Program-made: the position numbers and the translations under genes
Assembly: GCA_913043285.1 (NCBI GenBank)
Contig: CAJWML010000001.1
Location: 434,001 to 498,000 of the forward strand
Length of the DNA: 64,000 bases
Direction of reading: 5' to 3'
From: CAKZNE01 sp002695025
Lineage (GTDB): Bacteria > Bacteroidota > Bacteroidia > Flavobacteriales > Schleiferiaceae
Notes under the pieces: generated by a model
The model's database searches: none
What the model saw: the letters and a program-made list of their open reading frames with translations, nothing else
Told to the model about the DNA's origin: nothing
Shown here: positions 26,463 to 34,437 of the stretch, piece by piece
Position numbering within the stretch: the first letter of the stretch is position 1
Layout of the letters: every line of letters starts with the position of its first letter

Positions 26463-27137
26463 ATGGGGAATCAACTTTGGTATTTTGACGATGTAAACCT
26501 CTACAATGTCATGTGTACCCATAAGGTGCAGGACTTTGGCATTAATGAAGGCCATTTCAGGACTTACCAAAAAGGGGAAACCATTTACTTCACCGATGAT
26601 TCTGCCAACACCATGTACCTGATAGCCAGTGGCAAGGTGCGTATTCTCAACTATTCGGAGGGCGGGGATGAAGTGGTAAAGGCCATTTTAGGACGAGGTG
26701 AAATGTTTGGTGAGTTGGCCCTGCTGGGTGAAGATAAACGCAGTGAAATAGCCGAGGCCCTGGAAAACAATACCACCGTATGCCCCGTAAACATAGATGA
26801 TGTACAGGAGCTGATGCGCAAAAACCGCGACTTCAGCTTTAAGGTCTACAAATGGATCGGCTTTCGCATCCGTAAAATGGAACGGAGGATAGACAACCTG
26901 GTCTTTAAGGACGTACGCTCACGCCTGATGGATTTTATCCGGGAACTGGCTATTGAAAAAGGTGAAAAAAAAGGCGACCTTGTGGTGGTGGAACATTTTT
27001 ACACCCATAAAAATATTGCCAACCTCATAGGCACTTCGCGCCAAACGGTAACCACTACGCTCAACGAGCTGCGGGATGAGGGCCTCATTGATTTTGATCG
27101 TAAAAGTATAACCATAAAACAGTTAGGGGCCTTTTAA
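26463..27137 (+). CDS. Crp/Fnr-family transcriptional regulator
   Basis: The 224-residue protein has an N-terminal cyclic-nucleotide-binding beta barrel (~30-140; LIASGKVRIL, GRGEMFGELALLGEDKRSE), a dimerisation helix and a C-terminal winged HTH (~175-220) with THKNIANLIGTSRQTVTTTL and a following wing. The phosphate-binding segment GELALLGEDKRSE resembles, but does not exactly match, the cAMP-binding RSA motif. There is no iron-sulphur cysteine cluster, so it is not an Fnr-type oxygen sensor. The gene starts 12 bases after the patatin gene. The upstream M (MGNQLW) was kept; a start at MCTHKV is possible. Confidence 0.9.
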   Translation: MGNQLWYFDDVNLYNVMCTHKVQDFGINEGHFRTYQKGETIYFTDDSANTMYLIASGKVRILNYSEGGDEVVKAILGRGEMFGELALLGEDKRSEIAEALENNTTVCPVNIDDVQELMRKNRDFSFKVYKWIGFRIRKMERRIDNLVFKDVRSRLMDFIRELAIEKGEKKGDLVVVEHFYTHKNIANLIGTSRQTVTTTLNELRDEGLIDFDRKSITIKQLGAF

Positions 27138-27205
27138 ACATCCTGCTATACCCCTATTAATGCGCTTGAGTTAAGCATTCTACCACAATTAAAACCAAAC
27201 CCGTT

Positions 27206-27676
27206 ATGAATCAAACCATTGAAAAATCGGTTTCTCTTGCTGCCTCCCCGGCAGAAGTATGGAAAACGATCACTGAACCCCAACTTATGAAAAGCTGGAT
27301 GACCGGTACAGGCATGGACGTGGAGATCACTACCAACTGGAAGCCCGGCTCTCCGATCACCATACGCGATTTAAACCACCCAGGATTTGAGAACCACGGC
27401 AGCGTATTGCACTTTGAGCCACATAAACTACTGAGCTATACCTGTCTCAACTCTACTCTGCAATTACCGGATGAAGCTAAAAATCACACCACCCTGACAT
27501 TCAGCCTTAAAGCGAATAAAAAAGGTACCCAGCTTACGCTGGCCCTTTGCAACTTCCCTACAGAAGCCATCCTTGAGTATATGGTGAGCTACTGGGGTCC
27601 TGCCCTTGAAGCGCTGAAAGGCACTGTGGCAAAAAGTATAAAGAAACACAGCAAGCGGCCCAAGGCGGGTGTTTAG
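27206..27676 (+). CDS. SRPBCC/AHSA1-domain protein
   Basis: The 156-residue protein begins with EKSVSLAASPAEVWKTITEP, the standard first strand and helix of an Aha1/START-like hydrophobic-cavity fold. The central region GSVLHFEPHKLLSYTC and the long C-terminal helix (MVSYWGPALEALKGTV) complete the fold. Such proteins bind lipids or small hydrophobic molecules, or act as chaperone cofactors; the ligand here is unknown. It stands alone, 12 bases from the convergent glycogen synthase gene. Confidence 0.85.
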   Translation: MNQTIEKSVSLAASPAEVWKTITEPQLMKSWMTGTGMDVEITTNWKPGSPITIRDLNHPGFENHGSVLHFEPHKLLSYTCLNSTLQLPDEAKNHTTLTFSLKANKKGTQLTLALCNFPTEAILEYMVSYWGPALEALKGTVAKSIKKHSKRPKAGV

Positions 27677-27688
27677 TAGTTGCATACC

Positions 27689-29488
27689 TCAGGCATTATA
27701 CGCCTCCAGATAAAATGCATAGAGATTCTTCCAGTCAAAGCTCTCGGAAAGATCCTCTGACTTATTACGCATATCAATACGCATACGCGGTGTACGGGTA
27801 ATGAAGTTGAACAGTATATTGGCAAGATCCGTAGCAGACTCGTCAAAGCTCTTATTGTATCGCTCTACGGAGAAAGCCCCGTGATCCTCATCTCCTATGG
27901 GCACATGTTTCAGGTAATCCCCAAAACCGGAAAGATCAGATGTAACGGCCGCCACGCCACGGGCCAGGCATTCCAAAGGTGTATAGCCCCAGGGTTCGTA
28001 GTAGCTGGGGAATATCCCCAGGTGGCAGGCCCGCACAAACTCCCCGTACTCCATCCCGAAAAGCGGGTTGGTGGAAGCGATGAAATCGGGATGGTACACG
28101 ATCTTTACCTTATCCTCCTGCCGGTTTACCAGATTAGCTTTGCGCAGGTAGTTCAAAATAGGGTCATTGGCATCATCCACCAGGTTGTGGGTTACCACAC
28201 TCGGCAAGCCCGGTCCCTTCCAGCTTTGAATAGTCCTGCGGTAGCGTAGCCGCCAGTAATCATCCACCAGGTCATTGAGATTAGGCAACCGATGATCCGT
28301 ATCGCTGCTGGCCGCTTTCACGTATAGTTTCTCCTTGATCTGGCGTACGATCATATCGCAGTTCTGCCCGATCTTATCCAACATAGCCCGGGCGTTCAAA
28401 ACTTCTGCATTGATGGAGTGGGTCGGTTGCCGCGTAATAAAGAACATCACGATCGTAAGGGGGATGTTGTTTTCCTTCATCTTCCAGTTGAGGCGCGCCA
28501 GGGCCTCCAGGGTAAGATCATAACCCTTGTTAAGGTATTCAAAACGGCCGGAGGTAAAAAAGTACAGCGTTTTGGAAAGATCAAAAGCGTAGCTGTGGAA
28601 AAAATGACCCATAATAAACTGCTCCAGCGCACGCTTGTGCTTATGGTGCAGGTTCTGCACTTCATGAAGAACGGAAAAGCGCTCTATGTTAAGGCCATTA
28701 GGCGTTATCACATCCGGGCTGCGACCCAGGAGATGGGCACATTCCCTGCCGGTAACGTCACTTACCGTGGTAAAAACATGGGCCCCGTGAACACAGGCCC
28801 GCTCAAGACGTACAATGGTTTCAATGTCAAAATTGGCTGCTTCCTTCTCCCAATCGTAAAAGGGCAGGTGACCATAAAAATCCTGGTCATTCATAGCCAG
28901 GTAGCGCCCCAGCATGGTGGCATGAGTGGTAAATATGGTCTTTACCGGCAGTTGCTCCCTCCTGATATCGGGAATAGCCGTTCCTCCCATCCATTCATGG
29001 AAATGAGCCAAAAGCGTGTGCTGATCCTTCATCAGCTCCCGGGCGAGTGCCGAGATAAGATGGAACACCATATACCCGAAGGCCATGACCTCATCCATCA
29101 ACGGATCGTGCTTGGAAAAGCTGATGTGATGGTTCTTCCAGTAAAAATGCTTGATGTTCCCCAGTTCGTGCATCACGCTCTGCGGGTTGAGCAGGATGGT
29201 GTTGGGGCGGCCCGTAACCAGCCACCGCCCAAGGTGGACTTCAAAGCCCATTTCACGACAGGCTAAAACCGCCCTTCCAACGGGATTGTCGTATTCTTCA
29301 TGTTCCTCAAAATCAGCTATGGCATTGTGATGAATATAAGGCCCTATCAGGAGGTAGTTATTTCCCCAAACCTTTTTGGCCTGAGGAACCTTGGATCGTA
29401 TTACGGTGTAAATACCACCAACCTGATTGGCGACTTCCCAGGCTATTTCTGCCAGGAAGGTACCGTTGGTTTCAGAAGTGCTTGTCAT
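27689..29488 (-). CDS. glycogen synthase, GT3 family (eukaryote-like)
   Basis: The 599-residue protein transfers glucose, in this family from UDP-glucose, to alpha-1,4-glucan ends. The GT3 hallmark EIAWEVANQVGGIYTVIRSK is at ~13-32, and FPSYYEPWGYTPLECLARG with TSDLSGFGDYL at ~500-530 matches the yeast and animal glycogen synthases. It is unrelated in sequence detail to the bacterial GlgA (GT5) type. No ADP-glucose pyrophosphorylase gene is in the window, which fits a UDP-glucose route. It is divergent from the GH31/GT4/GH57 operon with 227 bases between starts. Residues matching animal regulatory phosphosites were not assessed. Confidence 0.93.
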   Translation of the reverse strand: MTSTSETNGTFLAEIAWEVANQVGGIYTVIRSKVPQAKKVWGNNYLLIGPYIHHNAIADFEEHEEYDNPVGRAVLACREMGFEVHLGRWLVTGRPNTILLNPQSVMHELGNIKHFYWKNHHISFSKHDPLMDEVMAFGYMVFHLISALARELMKDQHTLLAHFHEWMGGTAIPDIRREQLPVKTIFTTHATMLGRYLAMNDQDFYGHLPFYDWEKEAANFDIETIVRLERACVHGAHVFTTVSDVTGRECAHLLGRSPDVITPNGLNIERFSVLHEVQNLHHKHKRALEQFIMGHFFHSYAFDLSKTLYFFTSGRFEYLNKGYDLTLEALARLNWKMKENNIPLTIVMFFITRQPTHSINAEVLNARAMLDKIGQNCDMIVRQIKEKLYVKAASSDTDHRLPNLNDLVDDYWRLRYRRTIQSWKGPGLPSVVTHNLVDDANDPILNYLRKANLVNRQEDKVKIVYHPDFIASTNPLFGMEYGEFVRACHLGIFPSYYEPWGYTPLECLARGVAAVTSDLSGFGDYLKHVPIGDEDHGAFSVERYNKSFDESATDLANILFNFITRTPRMRIDMRNKSEDLSESFDWKNLYAFYLEAYNA

Positions 29489-29715
29489 GACTGTAAAATG
29501 GATTGTTCGGCTACAGTGCCTTTAAAGGTAATTTAAAATCGAGGAAAATACGTTTGTCGTTCATAATCTCTTTTCCTGATCCGGCACCTTACCCGCTGGT
29601 ATCTAAAAAATTTCAATGCGACATGATGACTTTAAACTTTTTTCGTTCTTTTTGTTATCGGTTTTGATCCGGCTGGCACGGCACAGATCATGGATACGGA
29701 AATACTACATAGCGC

Positions 29716-32160
29716 ATGGAAAAGGATTCTGTTCAACCCTCTCAAGACAATAACGAAGACTTTTCAGGCAACTATCTTGAAAAGTTCCAGGATAAAAAGA
29801 ACAGCGAAGAATTTTTCCCTGGCACCATTAGCAGCTGGGAAAGAGTACATGAGAATACCCTGATCTTTACCAGTGAGACCACAGCCCTTGAGCTTACGGT
29901 TCTCACCGCCAGGATCATAAAGTTCCGTTTTGCCAATGATGGCTATTTTGAGGATGATTTCTCCTATGCCATAGACCCTGGCTTCAGCCCGGAGCAGGTT
30001 GATTTTCAGGTAGAAGAACAGGAAGACCACTTCCTTATTTCTACCCCTGAGCTCCACTGCTGTCTTTCCAAATACTCCTTCCTTACCCGCATTACTGATA
30101 AGGAAGGTCATACGCTGCTGGAGGATGAGAAAGGTTTCCACTGGCGAAGGGAAAAGCGCTATGGCGGGAAGGTGGTCATTAACACCAAACACTGCCAGCC
30201 CGGAGAAAGCTATTACGGCTTGGGCGATAAATCCGGGAACCTCAACTTACTGAACAGGCGTTACCACCTATGGGGTACGGATTGTTACGGTTATACCGAA
30301 ACCACTGATCCGGTTTACAAGAATATTCCTTTTTACATCGGTCTCCATGAAAACAGGGCCTATGGAGTGTTTATGGACAACTCCTTCCGCTCCTATTTTG
30401 ATTTTGCGGCAGAGCGCAAGGATGTAACCAGCTTTTGGGCCCAGGGGGGTGAAATGCGTTACTACTTTATCTACGGCCCGGAGATGGTAAGCGTAACCGA
30501 GCAGTATGCACGCCTTACCGGTACTCATGCCATGCCTCCTAAATGGGCCTTAGGCTACCAGCAAAGTAAATGGAGCTATTACCCGGAATCTGCCGTCAGG
30601 GCTTTGGCTAAAAAATTCAGGAACCTGCGCATCCCCTGTGATGTCATCCACCTGGATATTGACTATATGGATGGTTACCGTTGTTTTACCTGGGATGAGA
30701 CGCGCTTCCCCGATCCGCAAAAAATGCACGAAGACCTGGCCAAAGACGGCTTCAGGACCGTAGCCATCCTAGACCCGGGTATTAAGGTAGATAAGAACTA
30801 TTCCGTATACCGGCAGGGTATGGAGAATGGTTATTTCTGCACCCGTGCCGATGGCCCTAAAATGACCGGCAGCGTATGGCCCGGCCCCTGTCATTTCCCC
30901 GATTTCACCAACCCAAAGGTAAGAGAGTGGTGGTCCGGAATGCTTGGTTTTTACGCTGAAAGCGGGGTGAGTGGTGTTTGGAATGACATGAACGAGCCGG
31001 CTGTTTTTGAAGATGGCACCTTTCCTATGGACGTGCGCCATGATTATGACGGCCACCCGTGCAGCCACCGTAAAGCTCATAATGTGTACGGCATGCAGAT
31101 GGCCCGCGCCACGCATGACGGACAGAAAAAGGCACAGCCTGACAAGCGCCCACTCACTATTGCCCGCTCAGGTTATGCCGGCATGCAACGCTATACAGCG
31201 GTGTGGACCGGTGATAACGTAGCTACCTGGGATCATCTCCGTATTGCCAATACCCAGATGCAAAGGCTGGCCTCTTCCGGCATTTCCTTTTCAGGTTCCG
31301 ATGTAGGCGGTTTTATCGGCACTCCCAAACCGGAGCTGTACCTGCGCTGGATACAGCTTGCAGTCTTTCACCCCTTCTTCAGAACGCACTCTTCCGGTGA
31401 TCATGGCGATAAGGAACCCTGGGTGTTCGGTACCAAATACACCAACCTCGTGCGGCAGTTCATTGAATTCCGCTACCAGCTGTTGCCTTATCTCTACACG
31501 GCTTTCTGGCAACATTCGCAGCGTGGAACGCCCTTTCTGAAGTCATTGGTGATGGTAGCGCAGGATGACCCTGAGACACATTTCCGGGAAGATGAATTCA
31601 TTGTAGGTGATAATCTTATGGTGTGCCCGGTTGTAGAAGAAGGGGCCACGGAAAGGCTGATGTATATCCCGAAAGGTAGTTGGTATTTTTACTGGGATAA
31701 CGAATGCTACGAAGGGCCGGGTGAAACCAAGATCCTGACCCCGCTGCATCAGGTACCCCTTTTTGTACGGGCAGGAACCGTATTGCCCATGCAGCCCAAA
31801 ATGCAGTATGTGGATGAGTTTGTTTTTGAACAGCTCGACCTGCTGATCTACTACGGGGAAAAAGAATGCATTTCCGAACTATATGAAGACGAAGGTGACG
31901 GGTACGCTTATCGAGAAGGGCATTATGCCTTGAAAACCTTCAGAACATATTGTGATAATGATGAGTTTATCATTGAACAGAGAATTGAAGGTACCTTTGA
32001 CCCTGCCTATCAATCTTACGTGATAGTATTGAATAAGCTGCCGGAAAAGAAAGTGAAGGTACTAGTGGACGGAGAAGATAAAACGCAGGAATTAATAAAG
32101 AGAAATGATACGGTGCTGCTTACCGTACCCAAGACTTTCCAGCGTATCCAGGTAGCTTAA
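29716..32160 (+). CDS. GH31 alpha-glucosidase
   Basis: The 814-residue enzyme has an N-terminal beta-sandwich (~45-240; YYGLGDKSG), a catalytic barrel (~260-600) and C-terminal beta domains. The nucleophile is D424 in GVWNDMNEP and the likely acid/base is D500 in WTGDNVATWDHL; both fit GH31 alpha-glucosidases. No signal peptide is visible, so it should be cytoplasmic, consistent with turnover of stored alpha-glucan. It heads a run with GT4 (42 bases downstream) and the GH57-like gene, opposite the glycogen synthase gene. Strict specificity (maltose, glycogen branches or isomaltose) cannot be decided from sequence alone. Confidence 0.93.
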   Translation: MEKDSVQPSQDNNEDFSGNYLEKFQDKKNSEEFFPGTISSWERVHENTLIFTSETTALELTVLTARIIKFRFANDGYFEDDFSYAIDPGFSPEQVDFQVEEQEDHFLISTPELHCCLSKYSFLTRITDKEGHTLLEDEKGFHWRREKRYGGKVVINTKHCQPGESYYGLGDKSGNLNLLNRRYHLWGTDCYGYTETTDPVYKNIPFYIGLHENRAYGVFMDNSFRSYFDFAAERKDVTSFWAQGGEMRYYFIYGPEMVSVTEQYARLTGTHAMPPKWALGYQQSKWSYYPESAVRALAKKFRNLRIPCDVIHLDIDYMDGYRCFTWDETRFPDPQKMHEDLAKDGFRTVAILDPGIKVDKNYSVYRQGMENGYFCTRADGPKMTGSVWPGPCHFPDFTNPKVREWWSGMLGFYAESGVSGVWNDMNEPAVFEDGTFPMDVRHDYDGHPCSHRKAHNVYGMQMARATHDGQKKAQPDKRPLTIARSGYAGMQRYTAVWTGDNVATWDHLRIANTQMQRLASSGISFSGSDVGGFIGTPKPELYLRWIQLAVFHPFFRTHSSGDHGDKEPWVFGTKYTNLVRQFIEFRYQLLPYLYTAFWQHSQRGTPFLKSLVMVAQDDPETHFREDEFIVGDNLMVCPVVEEGATERLMYIPKGSWYFYWDNECYEGPGETKILTPLHQVPLFVRAGTVLPMQPKMQYVDEFVFEQLDLLIYYGEKECISELYEDEGDGYAYREGHYALKTFRTYCDNDEFIIEQRIEGTFDPAYQSYVIVLNKLPEKKVKVLVDGEDKTQELIKRNDTVLLTVPKTFQRIQVA

Positions 32161-32202
32161 GCCTCATCAACGGGGCTCCCAGGAACGATTTAAGTACCAG
32201 CT

Positions 32203-33420
32203 ATGGACACTATAAAAGTATTGATGCTTGGCCCTGGTGAACCTCACCCGCAAAACAGCGGATTGGGCATTGCGGCATCGCATATTTCCCGGCACCTGCA
32301 ACAACTGGTAGAACTTACAGTCATACAGCCCGGCACTAACCCTTCGCAACACGTAGGGAGCCTTAAAAAGGCTTTGGCATCCCTGTCCTTTACCGAAGAA
32401 GAGCTGATGGCGGACATCATTGAGGTAGAAGCCAGGCATAGGCTGGATCCCTATCATTACCTCAGCGGTTATGAGGTGGAAGAAAGAAATACCACAAATA
32501 AGGCTACCGAAAAGGTCAGCCAGATAAGGGAAGTTGTTGAGCATTTCAGTGAACAGGTAGTGCACGAAGGAAATGCCCTTGATTTTGACGTTATATATGC
32601 CCACGACTGGGTAACATTCAGTGCCGCCCTGGAACTTAAAAAACGAACTAAAAAGCCGCTGGTGCTTCATGTTCATTCCCTGGATTACGACCGCAGCGGA
32701 GGGCCATCCGGATCATGGATATACGAGCTGGAAAAGGAAGCTATGGCACAGGCTACCGCTATTATTGCCGTGAGCCAATACACCAAAAACGTTATCCGCG
32801 AGTATTACGAAGTTCAAAGCCCGGTATACGTTATCCATAATGGATACGCCCGCACGAAATCCACTCCTGTGGCTGATAAAATTTTTCCGGAAAAGCTCAT
32901 TCTCTTTGTAGGACGCCTGAGTGGGCAAAAAGGGCCCGGTATCTTTATGCAGATCGCAGAAGCCGTACACCGTAAAATGCCCGATACCCGCTTTGTGATG
33001 GCCGGCACCGGAGAATTATTGAAGCAACTTATTGAATCAGGCGCTTACCGCAGCGTTAGTGGGAAGTTCCATTTTACCGGGCACATCACCCATGAGCAGG
33101 TAGAAGAACTCTTTGCCATGGCGGACGTATACTGCATGCCTTCGGTATCGGAACCTTTCGGGCTTTCCGCCATTGAAGCGGCCGGGGCCGGCATCCCGGT
33201 GGTATTGTCCAAACAATCCGGGGCCGGAGAAGTACTCCCCGGAGCTCTTAAAGCCGATTACTGGGATGTGGAAACCTTTACCGCTCACGTAATTTCCTGC
33301 CTTACCGATCGCAAAATGGCTGCCCGGTCTATTTCCGCCAACCAGGATGCCCTGCGGCAACTGAACTGGCAAAATATTGCCCAATCCATCCTGCGGGTTT
33401 TACGCGATTCCCTAAACTAA
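32203..33420 (+). CDS. GT4-family glycosyltransferase in glycogen cluster
   Basis: The 405-residue GT-B protein has an N-terminal GT5/GT4-like domain (~1-205; GPGEPHPQNSGLGIAASHIS, YAHDWVTFSAAL) and a C-terminal nucleotide-sugar domain (~215-400) with LFVGRLSGQKGP and the E-x7-E motif in SEPFGLSAIEAAGAGIPVV. It has no signal peptide or membrane helix. Next to GT3 synthase, GH31, a GH57-like protein and branching enzyme, it probably builds or primes alpha-glucan, but it could act on another acceptor. It is six bases from the GH57-like gene. Confidence 0.88.
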   Translation: MDTIKVLMLGPGEPHPQNSGLGIAASHISRHLQQLVELTVIQPGTNPSQHVGSLKKALASLSFTEEELMADIIEVEARHRLDPYHYLSGYEVEERNTTNKATEKVSQIREVVEHFSEQVVHEGNALDFDVIYAHDWVTFSAALELKKRTKKPLVLHVHSLDYDRSGGPSGSWIYELEKEAMAQATAIIAVSQYTKNVIREYYEVQSPVYVIHNGYARTKSTPVADKIFPEKLILFVGRLSGQKGPGIFMQIAEAVHRKMPDTRFVMAGTGELLKQLIESGAYRSVSGKFHFTGHITHEQVEELFAMADVYCMPSVSEPFGLSAIEAAGAGIPVVLSKQSGAGEVLPGALKADYWDVETFTAHVISCLTDRKMAARSISANQDALRQLNWQNIAQSILRVLRDSLN

Positions 33421-33426
33421 GTTCTT

Positions 33427-34437
33427 ATGGATACCTGCCTGCTATTCAGTTTTTATGCCCACGCCAAATTGTTGGATTATTCCTTTTTTGACATCGGCAA
33501 ATCCAGGAACTACTATGACCAGAAGGCCAGTACGGAGATCTTCAAAGAGCAGTACCAAAAGGCTTTCAAACCAGCCCTTACTACTATTTTCGCCTTTGTC
33601 AAGGAGCAGGGCCAGGTAAACCTGGCCTTTACCGGTTACTTCCTGGAGCAATGGCAAAAGACCGACCCGGAATGCCTACAGCTCCTACGGGAACAGGTGG
33701 AGGAGGGTACTATCGAGCTGATGGGGACAACCTATCATCACTCTATCGCCTCCCTGTTTTCCCCGGACCTTTTTCAGCTGGAGGCTACACAGCAGGCCAA
33801 ACTTGTAAAGAAGCTGTTTGGTGTAAGCCCTAAAACCTTTTTTAATACAGAAGGCATCTTTTACAATGACCTTGGTGATTTGCTGGTAAAGCAGGGATAT
33901 ACCGCTGTGGTTACCGAAGCGCTGCCCTGGTATCTTAATAATCACTCGCCTCACCAGCTGTTCCTTTCCGCCACCAAAGGCCTCAGCATCCTACTCAACG
34001 CTGATTTTGCCCACGGTGAAAAAAGTGAAGTACGGGTAAAGCATTTTGATGTGCCCCGGGGATATCTGCAAGTGGAAAAGATACTCAAGGACCACTCCGT
34101 AAAGAACAGCCTGATCTCTACCCATGAAGCCCTTTTAAAGTACAAAGCGGTGCATGGGTATAATGTGCCGATGCCCATTGGGCACAACAGTGAACGTCAC
34201 TTTTCGTATTTCTCTGAAAATGCGATGCAAAAAGAGGCTATTGCCAAGCTGAAACAACTGGTAAATACGGCTAAGGAGAAAAATCCGGAGCTGCTTTTTG
34301 AGATAGCAGCCTTTGCCCGGCTGGAGTTTTTCATGACCATGAACTATAAGGGCCTCTCTTCCCTCAGCGGGCAACCCTATGACTTTTACATTGCTTTCAT
34401 GAATATCCTCTCCGATTTCGAGATAAAACATTTCTAG
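33427..34437 (+). CDS. GH57-like protein, probable pseudoenzyme
   Basis: The 336-residue protein follows the start of GH57 alpha-amylase-like enzymes (FFDIGKSRNYY, then TYHHSIASLFS and FFNTEGIFYND). The candidate nucleophile E142 (NTE) is present. However, the first conserved motif HQP is H12-A13-K14, the region that carries the acid/base Asp in family members reads GEKSEVRVKHF without an equivalent Asp, and the later MNYETFGEIQ-type region is missing. The protein is also shorter than usual (~450 residues). I read it as a catalytically impaired relative, perhaps a glucan-binding or regulatory subunit of the GT4 protein encoded just upstream. Its stop overlaps the convergent glgB stop at CTAG. 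Confidence 0.75.
   Translation: MDTCLLFSFYAHAKLLDYSFFDIGKSRNYYDQKASTEIFKEQYQKAFKPALTTIFAFVKEQGQVNLAFTGYFLEQWQKTDPECLQLLREQVEEGTIELMGTTYHHSIASLFSPDLFQLEATQQAKLVKKLFGVSPKTFFNTEGIFYNDLGDLLVKQGYTAVVTEALPWYLNNHSPHQLFLSATKGLSILLNADFAHGEKSEVRVKHFDVPRGYLQVEKILKDHSVKNSLISTHEALLKYKAVHGYNVPMPIGHNSERHFSYFSENAMQKEAIAKLKQLVNTAKEKNPELLFEIAAFARLEFFMTMNYKGLSSLSGQPYDFYIAFMNILSDFEIKHF

Noticed and set aside
28418..29266. 282-codon open frame antisense to glycogen synthase
   Set aside because: It overlaps conserved GT3 sequence on the other strand and encodes no recognisable domain.
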